The notes beneath the pieces are model-generated. The model was given only the letters and a program-made list of their open reading frames with translations. It was not told the origin of the DNA and did not search any database. The translations under genes were made by a program, and so were the position numbers. Shown here one piece after another: positions 1 to 10,816 of a DNA stretch of 64,000 nt. Origin of the DNA: Hordeum vulgare subsp. vulgare (taxonomy: Eukaryota; Streptophyta; Magnoliopsida; Poales; Poaceae); NCBI RefSeq assembly GCF_904849725.1, contig NC_058519.1:532526316-532590315 (forward strand), written 5' to 3'. Every line of letters begins with the position of its first letter. Position 1 is the first letter of the stretch.

Positions 1-520
1 TGTTAGAGTGGTTAGTGCCCATAGTAAAATAATTTATTCTCTACTAGAAATAAAGATTTTAAGGAGGAGATACTGTTTCTCAAGATTTACAAAAGGTTTT
101 TGCAAAGAAAAAGCAAGCTTAAGATTTGTAAAACAATGAAAACGCAAAACATGGCAGAATCTAGGAAAAACAGAACAGCAGGTAGTAAATAATTTTTCCG
201 GGGCACTTCCGGAACTCAAATCAAAAACTTCAGAACGGACACCAGAAAGACAATTATATAGAGCATACTGTCAAAAACTTTCAGATCAAAAAGATGATCT
301 GATGATTTTTGGCGAATTTTTCTGGACAGCATGTCACAACTTTTGAACTTTCTTGCAATCGGAGGCTAAAACTTGGCCCAAAGCTTGAATAAAGAAACAA
401 TGATATTGCTACAGCACTAAAAAGCATCAAGACCACTAAAACTAAAAGTAAAAACAAATTGGGTTGCCTCCCAACAAGCGCTTTCTTTTATGCCTTTGAG
501 CTAGGCATGCTGCAAAAAGA

Positions 521-1120
521 TCAAGTATTATCAACTCCAAAAGAATAACTTGCCCGAATAACGGAATCATAAGGTAACTTAATCTTCTTTAGAGGGAAGT
601 GTTCCATTCCCTTTTTAAGGGGAAATTGGAATCTAATGGTCCCTTCTTTCATGTCAATGATAGCACCAACGGTTCGGAAAAAATTACGTCCCAAAATAAA
701 TTGGACATGAAGGATCACACTCAATGTCCATAATAAGAAAATCAACGGGAACATAATTATCATTGACAACAATATTAACATCATCAGTTCTCCCTAAAGG
801 TTTCGTTATGGAATAATCAACAAGATGAACACCAAAAGAACATTGATCAAAAGGTTTCAAATCAAGCATATCATACATTCTTTTGGGCATAACGGAGGCA
901 CTAGCTCCAACATCACATAAAGCAAAGCAAGAGAAATTATTCAATTTAATATTGACCATAGGATCCCAAGCATCTTCTAGTTTTCTAGGAATATAAGTCT
1001 CTAGCTTGAGCTTCTCCTCCCTAGCTTTGATAAGAACATTGGTAATATGCTCGGTGAAGGGAATATTGAGCGTACTAGTGTGGGGGGGGTCTTTAGCCAT
1101 TCTTTGCAAAAAAAGTGATA
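521..1120 (-). pseudogene. Retropepsin-like protease region of the Gypsy element, frameshifted
   Basis: Two overlapping minus-strand frames encode an aspartic protease of the Gypsy type. The first (about 1100-690) holds IPRKLEDAWDPMVNIKLNN, a protease motif FALCDVGASASVMP (normally CDLGAS, D-L/T-G) and the flap region. The second (about 730-521) holds the motif GRNFFRTVGAIID and a tail rich in FPLKKGMEHFP. The join lies near 720-735, where a small indel shifts the frame. The catalytic Asp is present but the following residue is Val. The region ends at a stop at 521. Non-coding sequence then runs to the window edge where reverse transcriptase would be expected. This is a broken transposon protein, not a host gene. 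Confidence 0.75.
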
Positions 1121-1194
1121 ACTTCGGAAAGACTACAATTATCAAAATTAATATCATCGCTATTAAGTAAAATTGTAGTGTCATCCTATATATT

Positions 1195-1452
1195 TTATTT
1201 GCTCTCTGTTATAAAAGTTTGGATGTCTTCCCAAGTTTGGGGACGTTTAGGAGCAACTTCAAACCAAAGATCTGGTTCCTTCCCGGGGAGACCATGCCAA
1301 GGGCATAATTCTCCATAATAAGTAACATAGTCACAAGGTCTATTACTTCTATAAATACCCACAGTGGCAATTGGAGCAATAGAAGTGAAGTTCAAATCCT
1401 TATTGTTGTGAATAGTGAAGTCACACAACTTGGTGTTCTCACTGGAACCCAT
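1195..1452 (-). pseudogene. Gag-like N-terminal ORF of the Gypsy element (short)
   Basis: A short minus-strand ORF starts at ATG 1452 (MGSSENTKLCDF...) and ends at a stop at 1195, about 85 residues. It lies just downstream of the primer binding site, where gag begins. Motifs such as LCPWHGLPGKEPDLWFEV resemble gag leader peptides of non-autonomous Triticeae Gypsy elements, but I see no capsid domain or zinc knuckle. A full gag is several hundred residues, so most of it is absent. The protease region follows within about 100 bases. The open frame extends upstream to 1536 without an ATG, so 1452 is the better start. Assignment rests mainly on position. Confidence 0.5.
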
Positions 1453-1598
1453 AGCAGCAGCAACAACTAAGAACAAAGCAACTAATTTTTTTGTGGTTTT
1501 TGCTATAAGACTATAAAGATAAAGCAAGAAAGCCAACTAACAAGACTAAAAAGCAAAGGTAAAAGATAGTGTGTAAATCCCCTATCTTGAAGATTGGA

Positions 1599-1617
1599 GT
1601 CCCCCGCAACGGCGCCA
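1599..1617 (-). promoter_or_regulatory. Primer binding site (tRNA-Asp type)
   Basis: The minus strand reads TGGCGCCGTTGCGGGGGAC just inside the LTR. This is the tRNA-Asp-type primer binding site common in grass Gypsy elements (usual form TGGCGCCGTTGCCGGGGA). It fixes the orientation of the element. Confidence 0.85.
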
Positions 1618-1627
1618 GAAATTTTCT

Positions 1628-3281
1628 TGATGACGAGTTGATGGGTATACTTCTTGCCCCTCGTTGGTTACCCCAAGTGGAAGGTTGAGATGTAGTCAGT
1701 AGCAGATTTCTCTTACACGGGGACTGTAAGGTTTATCGAACTAGGAGGACTCCGAGGATCAACAAGTAGGTGTCCGCTGCTCGCACGGTAGCAGAAGACG
1801 TGGACCTACACACACAACCAATAACTTTGCTCCCAACGAGTTCAGAGAGGTTGTCAATCTCTCCGGCCTTGTCGTTTGCAAAGGAATAAACACAAGCGGG
1901 AATAGCGATAGTGATTGCAATAGAAAAGTAAATAAAAGTAGTAAATGGTGGAGGTGTAAACAATGGTTGTAATATGGACCAGAGTCCCAAGATGTTCACT
2001 AGTGATGTCTCTCTCCCAAAAGACGATAAAAAACTATGTTGGATAAAAAAATACAGTTGGCAATTGACAGAATTATAAACGCACCGCAATGCTAATCATG
2101 CTACAAGAAAGTTAGAGGCTCAAAACTAATGGGCAGTACGCCAAGACAAGTAGACCGTTTATCCATCACCATCTACTCACTAATAATCCACCTTGAGATA
2201 TCTATCCAGAACATCTCACTGGTATTAAGTTGTGAGCCCCACCCAAAGTGTAAACTCAAAGCAACGGACAACTGCATTAACGAACTTTGCATAAGGTAAA
2301 CAATCCTTGCAACCGTGGCTACAAGCACCGTTGTTTTCTCCCTGGTGGCAACAGCACATCCCCTAGTCTCATGTTTCTGTCACTCAAGCTAGACATCACG
2401 GGGCGTGAACCCACAATCATGCATAACGCTCCCTCTTGGAGTAACAATCTACTACTCGGCCAAAGCAATAAAAATCAACGGAGAACATGCATGAATTACT
2501 CAAGAACATAATATAAAAGAAGAACCAAATATATAACTCATCACAATCTAAACATAATCTCATAATCCATCGGATCCCAGCAAACTTAGCATAGCAACAA
2601 CAGGTAAATTACATAGATGCCTTGATTATGTAGGGCAGCTCACAAGGGCTAAGCATTGAAGCACAAGATTGGATAGAAGACATCACATAGCTACTGGTCA
2701 TGGACTCACGGTCCAAGGAGGACTACGCACGGCACATCCGGAAAGCGTCCATGGTGGTGGAGAAGCTCCCGGAGGTCAATCCTCCCTTCGGCAGGGTGCC
2801 GGGAAGAGGTCTTGTGGTGCTCCTGATCTCGGAAGCGCTATGGCGGCGGAACGGTGGAGAAATTCGCGATTCTGGATATATCTTTAGGGTTTTCCGTCCG
2901 AGGAGTAAATATAGGCCAAAGGAGGGCGCCAGGGGGTGGACCACCCACCTAGGTGACCTGGTGGCGCGGCCAGGAGGGGGGACGCGCCAGGTGGCCGCCT
3001 CGATGAGGCCTGGCTCCCATCTGGCCCACCTTGGTGCTTCGTGAAGCTTCCGTCACGATGATTTTTATATATTTTTCTCAGGATTTTTGGGACTCTGAAA
3101 ATTGAGTAAAGTCCGTGCAATTAAAATACATCAGCAGACAGAAATTGGCACTCGGTGCACTAAGTTAGTAGGTTAGTCCAAATATGTGTAAAAAGGTATG
3201 AAAGTGTAGCAAAACATATAACAATGTCACCCAAAAGAGCATGCAACAAACAAAAATTATAGATACGTTTGGGACGTATCA
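1628..3281 (-). repeat. 5' LTR of the Gypsy element
   Basis: Read on the minus strand the LTR begins TGATACGTCCCAAACGTATC (3281 downwards) and ends TCGTCATCA at 1628, giving TG...CA borders and about 1.65 kb. The TGATACGTC start is a well-known Triticeae LTR opening. A TATA-like run (minus strand TATATTTA, about 2906-2916) suggests the LTR promoter. The inner border is set by the primer binding site 10 nt further inside. Long ORFs within the LTR are chance. Confidence 0.78.
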
Positions 3282-6200
3282 TGTGTTGAACCTCGAGCGT
3301 CGTGTGTGGATGTTGCGAACATCTGACATACACATTTTTTATGACTACGTGATAGTTCAGTGCGTAATTATTAACGACTTAGAATTGAGGCACCAGAGAC
3401 ATTTTGAACGTCATGGAACATATGATATGTTCCAATAGATGAAATTGGGATTTCATGCTCGTGCCCGTGTTGAGAGGTATGAGACCTCCGACAAGATTCT
3501 TTGTCTACAAATTAAGGGAGAAAAGCTCAATCATTGAGCATGTGCTCCGATTGTGTGAGTGCTACAATCGCTTGAATTGAGTGGGAGTTAATCTTCCAGA
3601 TGAGATAGTGATGGTTCTCCAAAGCCACTGCCACCAAGCTACTGGAGCTTCGTGATGAACTATAACATATCAGGGATAGATATGATGATCCTTGATCTAT
3701 TCGTGATGTTTGACACCACGAAGGTAGAAATCAAGTAGGAGCATCAAGTGTTGATGGTTAGTAAAACCACTAGTTTCAAGAAGGGCATGGGCAAGAAGGG
3801 ATACTTCATAAAACAGCAAACCAATTGTTGCTCTAGTGAAGAAACCGAAGGTTGAACCCAAACCCGAGACTGAGTGCTTCTGTAATGAGGGGAACGGTCA
3901 CTGAAGCGGAACTACCCAAGATATTTGGTAGATAAGAAGGCTGGCAAAGTCGACAAAAGTATATTGGATATACATAATATTGATGTGTACTTTACTAGTA
4001 CTCCTAGTAGCACCAGGGTATTAGATACCGGTTCGGTTGCTAAGTGTTAGTAACTCGAAATAAAAGCTACAAAATAAACAGAGACTAGCTAAAGGCAAGG
4101 TGACGATGTGTATTGGAAGTGTTTCCAAGGTTGATGTGATCGCCATCGCACGCTCCCTCTACAGTCGGGATTAGTGTTGAACCTAAATAATTGTTATTTG
4201 GTGTTTGCGTTGAGCATAGACATGATTAGATTATGTTGATCGCAATACGGTTATTCATTTAAAGAGAATAATGGTACTCTATTTATTTGAATAATACCTT
4301 CAATGGTCTTGCATCTAAAATGAATGGTTTATTGAATCTCTATCTTAGTGATACACACGCTCATAATATTGATGCCAAAAGATACAAAGTAGTAATGATA
4401 GTACCACTTACTTTTGGCACTACCGCTTGAGTCATATTGGTATAAAACGCATGAAGAAGCTCCATGCTGATGGATCTTTGGACTCACTCGTTTTTTAAAT
4501 GTTTGAGACATGCGAACCATGCCTATTGGTATAAACGCATGAAGAAACTTCATGCAGATGGATCATTTGAACTCACTTGATTTTTAATCACTTGAGACAT
4601 GCAAATCGTACCACATGAGCAAGATGACTGAAGTCCTCGTTTTCCTGTGAGATGGAACAAGAAAGTAACTTGTTGGAAGTAATACATTTTGATGTGTGCA
4701 GTCCAATGAGCGATGAGGCACACAGTGGATATCGTTATGTTCTTACTTCATAAATGATTTGAGTAGTTACTAGTATATTTACTTGATGAAACACACGTCT
4801 GAATTATTGAAAGGTTCAAGTAATTTCAGAGTGAAGTTGAAAATCATCGGGACAAGAGCATAAAATGTCTACGATATGATCGTAGAGATGAATATCTGAG
4901 TTGCGAGTTTGGTACACAATTAAGACATTGTGGAAATTGTTTCACAACTAATGCCACCTGGAACACCATAGCGATGGTGTGTCCGAACGTTGTAACCACG
5001 CCCTATTTGATATGGTGGATACTATGATGTTTCTTATCGAATTACCACTATCGGGTTAGGCATTAGAGACAACCGCATTCAGTTTAAATAGGGCACCACG
5101 TAATTCCATTGAGATGACACCATAGGAAATATGGTTTGGAGAAACCTTAGCTGTCATTTCTTAAAAGTTTGGGGCTGCGACGCTTATGTGAAAAAGTTTC
5201 AGCCTGATAAGCTCGAACCCAAAGCGGATAAATGCATCTTCATAGGACACCCAAAATAGTTGGGTATACCTCCTATCTTAGATTCGGAAGAAAAGTGTTT
5301 GTTTCTAGAAAAGGATCCTTTCTCAAGGAAAAGTTTCTCTCGAAAGAATTGAGTGGGAGGATGGTGGAAACTTGATGAGGTTATTGAACCGTCACTTCAA
5401 CCAGTGTGTAGAAGGACGCATGAAGTTGTTCATGTGGTGCCTACACCAATTGAACTGGAAGCTAATGATAGTGATCATGAAACTTCAGATCAAGTTACTA
5501 CAAACCTCGTAGGTCAACAAGGTCACGTACTGCTCCAGAGTGGTATGACAACCCTGTCTTGGAGGTCATATTGTTGGACAACAATGAACCTACGAGCTAT
5601 GGAGAAACGATGGTGGGCCTGGATTTTGACGAATGGCTAGACGCCATGAAATCCGAGGTAGGATCCATGTACGAAAACAAAGTGTAGACTTTGGAAGAAC
5701 TACTTGATGGTCGTAAGGCTATTGGGTACAGATGGATTTTTAAAAGAAGATAGACAATCATGGTGAATGACACCGTCAAGAAAGCTCGACTTGTTGCAAA
5801 GATGTTTTCGACAAATTCAAAGAGTTGACTATGATGAGACTTCCTCACTTGTAGCGATGCTAAAAGTCTGTTGGAATTATGTTAGCAGTTGTTGCATTAT
5901 TTATGAAATCTTGCAGATAGGAAGTCAAAATATTGTTTCCTCAACGGTTTCCTTGAGGAAAGGTTGTATGTGATACAACCAGAAGGTTTTGTGAATCCTA
6001 AGGATGCTAACAAGTATGCAAACTCCAGCGATCCTTCTATGGACTGGAGGAAGCATCTCGCAGTCGGAATATACGCTTTGATGAGATGATCAAAGTTTTT
6101 GGGTTTATACAAGGTTTGCGAGAAACTTGTATTTCCAAAGAAGTGAGTGGGAGCACTATAGAATTTCTGATGAGTATATGTGGTTGACATATTGTTGATC

Positions 6201-6660
6201 GGAAATAATGTAGAATTTCTGGAAAGCATAAAGGGTTGTTTGAATGGAGTTTTTCAAAGAAATCCTGAATTTAGCTACTTGAACATTGAGCATCAAGATC
6301 TATAAAGATAGACCAAAATGCTTAATAGAACTTTCAATGAAATGCATGCCTTGACAAGTTTTTGAAGGAGTTCAAAATAGATCAGCAAAGAAGGAGTTCT
6401 TGGTTGTGCTGTAAGGTGTGAATTTTAGTAAGACTCAAAGCCCGGCCATGGCAAAAGAAAGAGAAAGGACGAAGTTCGTCCCCTATGCCTTAGTTGTAGG
6501 CTCTAAAGTATGCCATGATGTACATCGCACCTGATGTGTGCCTTGCCATGAGTCTGTCAAGGGGTACAAAGAGTGATCCAGGACTGAATCACTAAACAAC
6601 GGTCAAAGTTATCCTTAGTAACTAGTGGACTAAGGAATTTTTCTCGATTATGGAGGTGAT
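3282..6660 (+). pseudogene. Decayed Copia gag-pol internal region (Copia-1)
   Basis: This stretch aligns by eye, with many substitutions and small indels, to the internal domain of the Copia element at 29039-32990. Matching landmarks are the gag segment near 3450, the zinc-knuckle region near 3866-3925 (frameshifted, with a stop), the GAG-pre-integrase region near 4420-4620, integrase near 4680-5130, the start of reverse transcriptase near 5640-5980, and the reverse-transcriptase catalytic region near 6180. Stops and frameshifts occur throughout. The 5' LTR and early gag are missing because the Gypsy element entered at 3281/3282. At about 6657 the sequence jumps from the RNase H region straight into the 3' LTR, so about 0.5 kb (end of RNase H, polypurine tract) is deleted. 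Long dead. Confidence 0.85.
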
Positions 6661-8483
6661 TAAATATGCCCTAGAGGCAATAATAAATTAGTTATTATTA
6701 TATTTCCTTTTTCAGGATAATAGTTTATTATCCATGCTAGAATTGTATTGATTGGAAACTTGAATACATGTGTGGATACATAGACAAAACACTGTCCCTA
6801 GTGAGTCTCTAGTTGACTAGCTCGTTGATCAAAGATGGTCAAGGTTTCCTGGCCATAGGCAAGTGTTGTCACTTGATAACGGGATCACATCATTAGGAGA
6901 ATGATTTGATGGACAAGACCCAAACTATAAACTTAGCATATGATCGTGTCAGTTTATTGCTACTGTTTTGTGCATGTCAATGTATGTGTTCCTATGACCA
7001 TGAGATTATGCAACTCCCGGACACCGAGGAATACCTTATGTGTATCAAACGTCGCAACGTTACTGGATGACTATAAAGGTGCTCTACATGTATATCCAAA
7101 GGTGTCTGTTGGGTTGGCATGGATCAAGACTGGGATTTGTCACTCCGTGTGACGGAGAGGTATCTCGGGGCCCACTCGTTAATACATCATCACAACAAGC
7201 CTTGCAAGCAATGTGACTAAGGAGTTAGTTACGGGATCTTGTATTACGGGACGAGTAAAGAGACTTGCCGGTAATGAGATTGAACTAGGTATGGAGATAC
7301 CGACGTTCGAATCTCGGGAAAGTAACATACCGAAGGACAAAGGGAACATCATACGGGATTAAATGAATCCTTGACATAGAGGTTCAAGCGATAGAGATCT
7401 TCATAGAATATGTAGGAGCCAATATGAACATCCAGGTCCCACTATTGGTTATTGACCGGGGAGTGTCTCAGGTCATGTCTGCATAGTTCTCGAATTCACA
7501 GGGTCTGCACACTTAAGGTCCGGTGACGTTTCGGTATTATTGAGTTATGTGTGTTTGGTAATCAAAAGTTGTTCTAAGCCCCGGATGAGATCCCGTACAT
7601 CACGAGGAGCTCTGGAATGGTCCGGAGGTAAAGATTGATATATAGGAAAGTGGGTTTTGAACTCTGAAAAAGTTTTGAGCATTTCCGACAGTGTATTGGG
7701 AGTGACGAATGGGTTCTGGGGATCCACCAGGTGGGCCCACCCACCCCAAAGGGTCTCATGGGTTGTGGGAGGAAGTGGACTATTCTTTAGTGGGCTGGCC
7801 TAAGCCTCCACTAAATACCAAGGCGGATTTGAGGTGGGAAGGAAAGAAACCCAAAGGTGGAAAAGGTGGAAAGGGTTTCCAAGTGGAGAGGAGGAATCCT
7901 ACTCCTAGTAGGATTAAGTAGGACTCATCCACCTCCAATTTTGGCCAAACCTTGAGGGTTTGAGGCTGCCTCCTCCCCTCCACCCTCCTATATATACTAG
8001 AGGTTTTAGAGGTGAGGGCTAACCTAATTGCCACGTGCTCCCTCTACTTCTCTCTAGATCTGTTTCTCCTCTAGTCTAGTTTGGCGGTGCTTAGGCGAAG
8101 CCCTTCTGGATTAGTTCACCACCACCACCACTACGCCCTCATGCTGGAGAACTCATCTACCTCTCCTCCACTCTTGCTGGATCAAGAAGGCGGGGATCGT
8201 CATCGAGTTGTACGTGTGCTGAATGCGGAGGTGTCGCCCGTTCGGCACTAGATCGGGATGGATCGTGATGGGATCACGGGACGGATCGTGATGAGATCGC
8301 GGGATGGGCTGTGATTTGGATCGTGAAGATGTTCCACTACATCAACCGCGTTATATACGCTTCTGCTTAGCGATCTACAAGGGTATGTAGATTCACTCTC
8401 CCCTCTCGTAGATGATCATCACCATGGATAGGTATTGCGTGTGTGTAGGAATTTTTTTGTTTCCCATGCTACGTTTGCCATCA
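6661..8483 (+). repeat. 3' LTR of Copia-1 (BARE/WIS/Angela type)
   Basis: The sequence opens AAATATGCCCTAGAGGCAAT, which matches the start of the LTRs at 13341 and 33025 after their TGTTGG. It ends near 8483 in TTTGCCATCA, a decayed form of the usual CCCAACA end. The internal order (CCTCTAGTTGACTAGC, GTCACTCCGTGTGACGG, a TATATATA box at about 7989, GTACGTGTGCTGAATGCGGA) follows the BARE-1/WIS/Angela LTRs. The first bases are lost in the deletion that joins it to the RNase H region. Confidence 0.85.
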
Positions 8484-10084
8484 GTAAGCACTCATCCCTT
8501 TTGTTTGTTAATGTTGATTGCGGTATGAGCTTATTAGTGTATTTAAAACGTAAAATATATGAATAGAAGTCTAGTACAATATTTTATTAGTATAGCTAAA
8601 ATTTGTTTTGAGTGCCAATGTCTACAATATTCATACAATATTTTATTAATGTAGTTAAAATGTACCATTAAATATTCATAAGTGAATGCAATTAAATATG
8701 GATGAGCATATGGTACATGAGTTTTTTCATGATGCATGTGTATTCATAGTGAGTGCCAATGTTTTTGTGAAGCATGGATTAAGTTCAGTTTTGCTTAATT
8801 TATGGCACCCAATATGTTCAATTTCTGTTAAAGGTCATGTTGTTTTTTTCCTTATAAATGTCATATCTAAATGTCAAATTGTTTAATGTGATTTAGATGA
8901 AGAAGCTAAGACGCCTTGTTAGGACTCCTACAACCGTATACACAATTCCTACTGCCGTAGATATCGTCACGAGGGTAGCTTAGTACACCAAGATCATGCT
9001 CGCCTATGTCGAGAGTGCTTGAGTAGCCACCGAGAGCGCTCAGTCATATTCAGCCGCTGTGAGCGCTAGAGCAGTCGTGGAGTGTGCTTGAGAAGCCGTC
9101 GAAGCTGTGATGGAGTTGAACAACTAGTGCGCTTCTTTCATGTGATCTATATGATCAATGCTTGTGAACTAAATTTCTAAGTTGCTATGATGGAGCTAAA
9201 CATGATCTTCTGAACTACTAATAAACCATGCAAGTGGTGACTTGTATCGTCCATGATGCTATGAAGATTAACATGTGACTTAGCTCGATGTGATTGGATA
9301 ACTATGAAATTGAATTTTTGGCCTCTTTATTTATTTACGTAGATGAAGTGGAACTGATATGTGTTGTACACCGAGAGGAATCCTGGAATTTATGATTCAT
9401 GGGAGATATGCAAGGAGCAAGTGAACGATCACAAAAACAACTGCTGCAAAGGATATAAGGCTAAAAAAGAAGCTGAAGGTCATATGCCAACTACGTCCAC
9501 AGAGAAGTTGATAGTCATTATGCCAACTACATACGCATAGAAGCTAAGGGTCATTATGCCAACTACGTTCACGAAGAGAAAATCAACTATGAAGTATGCA
9601 AGACCGTCTGGACAAGTGGACGAGTAAAGAATTTCAATATCTTTATCCTGCTCATTGTCATTATGGTATTGTTGTTATCATGAGGTCTTGTATGCATGTG
9701 TACGTAGTAATGATGCAACATCAGTTGTTGTATAGTAATGTGTACATCTATTTGTATGGAGTTTAGATTAATTCTATGTTCAATGTAATGTGTATGATCA
9801 CTAACGGTAGTTGTACGATGTAATGTGTAGGAGCTCCTAGGGTTGCAGGCTGAAGAGGTAGCAGTGGCGGGTGATAGGGACTGCTTGACGCAACTGTTGA
9901 CATGCACCAATTGTGGGTGATTAGCAGCGCCCTCCACTAGATAAGCTCTAACCGTGTCGGGCGCTCGCTGGTCACTAATGTCGTAATAGCAGTGGCAGGA
10001 GGTCAGTGGTGGGCGCCCTTGGGTGCCTCGCCACCACTACGAGGCATTTTGTGCCTGCCACTGCTAGGCATTCCTGTAGTAGTG
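8484..10084. mobile_element. CACTA DNA transposon, right-hand end
   Basis: The right border at 10084 reads, on the minus strand, CACTACTACAGGAATGCC. This is a CACTA-type terminal inverted repeat, followed inward by the subterminal repeats typical of the superfamily (several CAGTGGC/GTGGCAGG and GAGGCA copies, 9980-10070). The rest, back to the Copia-1 LTR, is AT-rich non-coding sequence with short internal repeats. One is three near-copies, about 35-40 bp each, around the phrase ATGCCAACTAC (about 9471-9580). No transposase is seen. The left terminus is not in the window; Copia-1 is probably inserted inside this transposon. Confidence 0.65.
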
Positions 10085-10816
10085 TGACACTGATGTTGTG
10101 ACCGTATTTTATGCATCCACTTCTTGGTCAGTGGGCAAGGAATCGATCTTACCGATTCTGGACGAATCATTGGTTGGATGGAAAATCTATTGCTGATCTT
10201 TCCCCTTGCTCCAATGATTGTTTCCCCGTCGACACCACAAGTCTTGTACGGTCGCCGACGGACTAGCCGGTTGCAGCCGAGTGGCTAAACTCCATTGTGC
10301 CCTGGCACCCGGAGCGTTGGTCGAGTACGTGCTCTCATGGAGACTACTTTGACCCATCACCTTTCGACCACCCCGGTCGCCTTTCCTGGAGATGGATGGT
10401 CGATGCCAAATATTCCTCCAAGTCATGTTGTCGCACTCTATTCACCAGATCGACTGTTGCCCCCTTTTGGCGCATCACCTGGAGGTGTTGGGCACCACTT
10501 CGTGTCAAGATTTTCACTTGGCTTGCTGACCTTGATCGTTGTTGGACCGCCACGAGGCTCGCTCCACATGGTCTACCACACAACAATCACTATGCCCTCT
10601 GTGATTGGGCCAAGGAGACTATGCAACACATTCTGATCGTTTGTCCCTTCTCTAGACAGATCTGGCATGATGTACTAGCTTCGGTATGTTCCACCATCCA
10701 TACACCATCTAACAACGAGGAGTTCCTCCCATGGTGCATGTCGGCCATCACGAACTCCCCCACGTCCACCGCAAGGGGCTCGCCACGTTGTCCATTCTGA
10801 CGGCATGGTCCATTTG
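10085..10816 (+). pseudogene. LINE ORF2 C-terminal fragment with zf-RVT domain, 5' segment
   Basis: The translated segment carries the zinc-binding reverse-transcriptase-associated domain (zf-RVT) found at the C-terminus of plant LINE ORF2. The visible signature is APLRVKIFTWLA followed by RCWTATRLAPHGLPHN, CALCDW-type cysteines, then KETMQHILIVCPFSRQIWH. Upstream, FWTNHWLDGKSIADL is the usual lead-in. One stop is in frame before the domain (about 10262) and a frameshift near 10780 moves the reading into GLATLSILTAWSI. The fragment is broken on the left by the CACTA end and on the right by the Sukkula solo LTR. It continues at 36115. It is the oldest layer of the central nest. Confidence 0.8.

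Larger units (their letters stand above)
1..3281 (-). mobile_element. Gypsy LTR retrotransposon, 5' part (cut by window start)
   Basis: This is the 5' portion of a minus-strand LTR retrotransposon. Reading leftwards it has an LTR (3281-1628), a primer binding site, a short gag-like ORF and a protease region, and it runs off the window at position 1. It lies inside an older Copia element, whose sequence resumes at 3282. The protease family (motif GRNFFRTVGAIID, usually GRPFLRTVGAIID) is typical of grass Gypsy elements of the Athila-like type. No reverse transcriptase or integrase is visible between the protease and the window edge. The gag-like ORF is far shorter than a full gag, so this is probably a non-autonomous or internally deleted copy. 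The target duplication cannot be tested because the other end is outside. The family name is left open. Confidence 0.8.
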
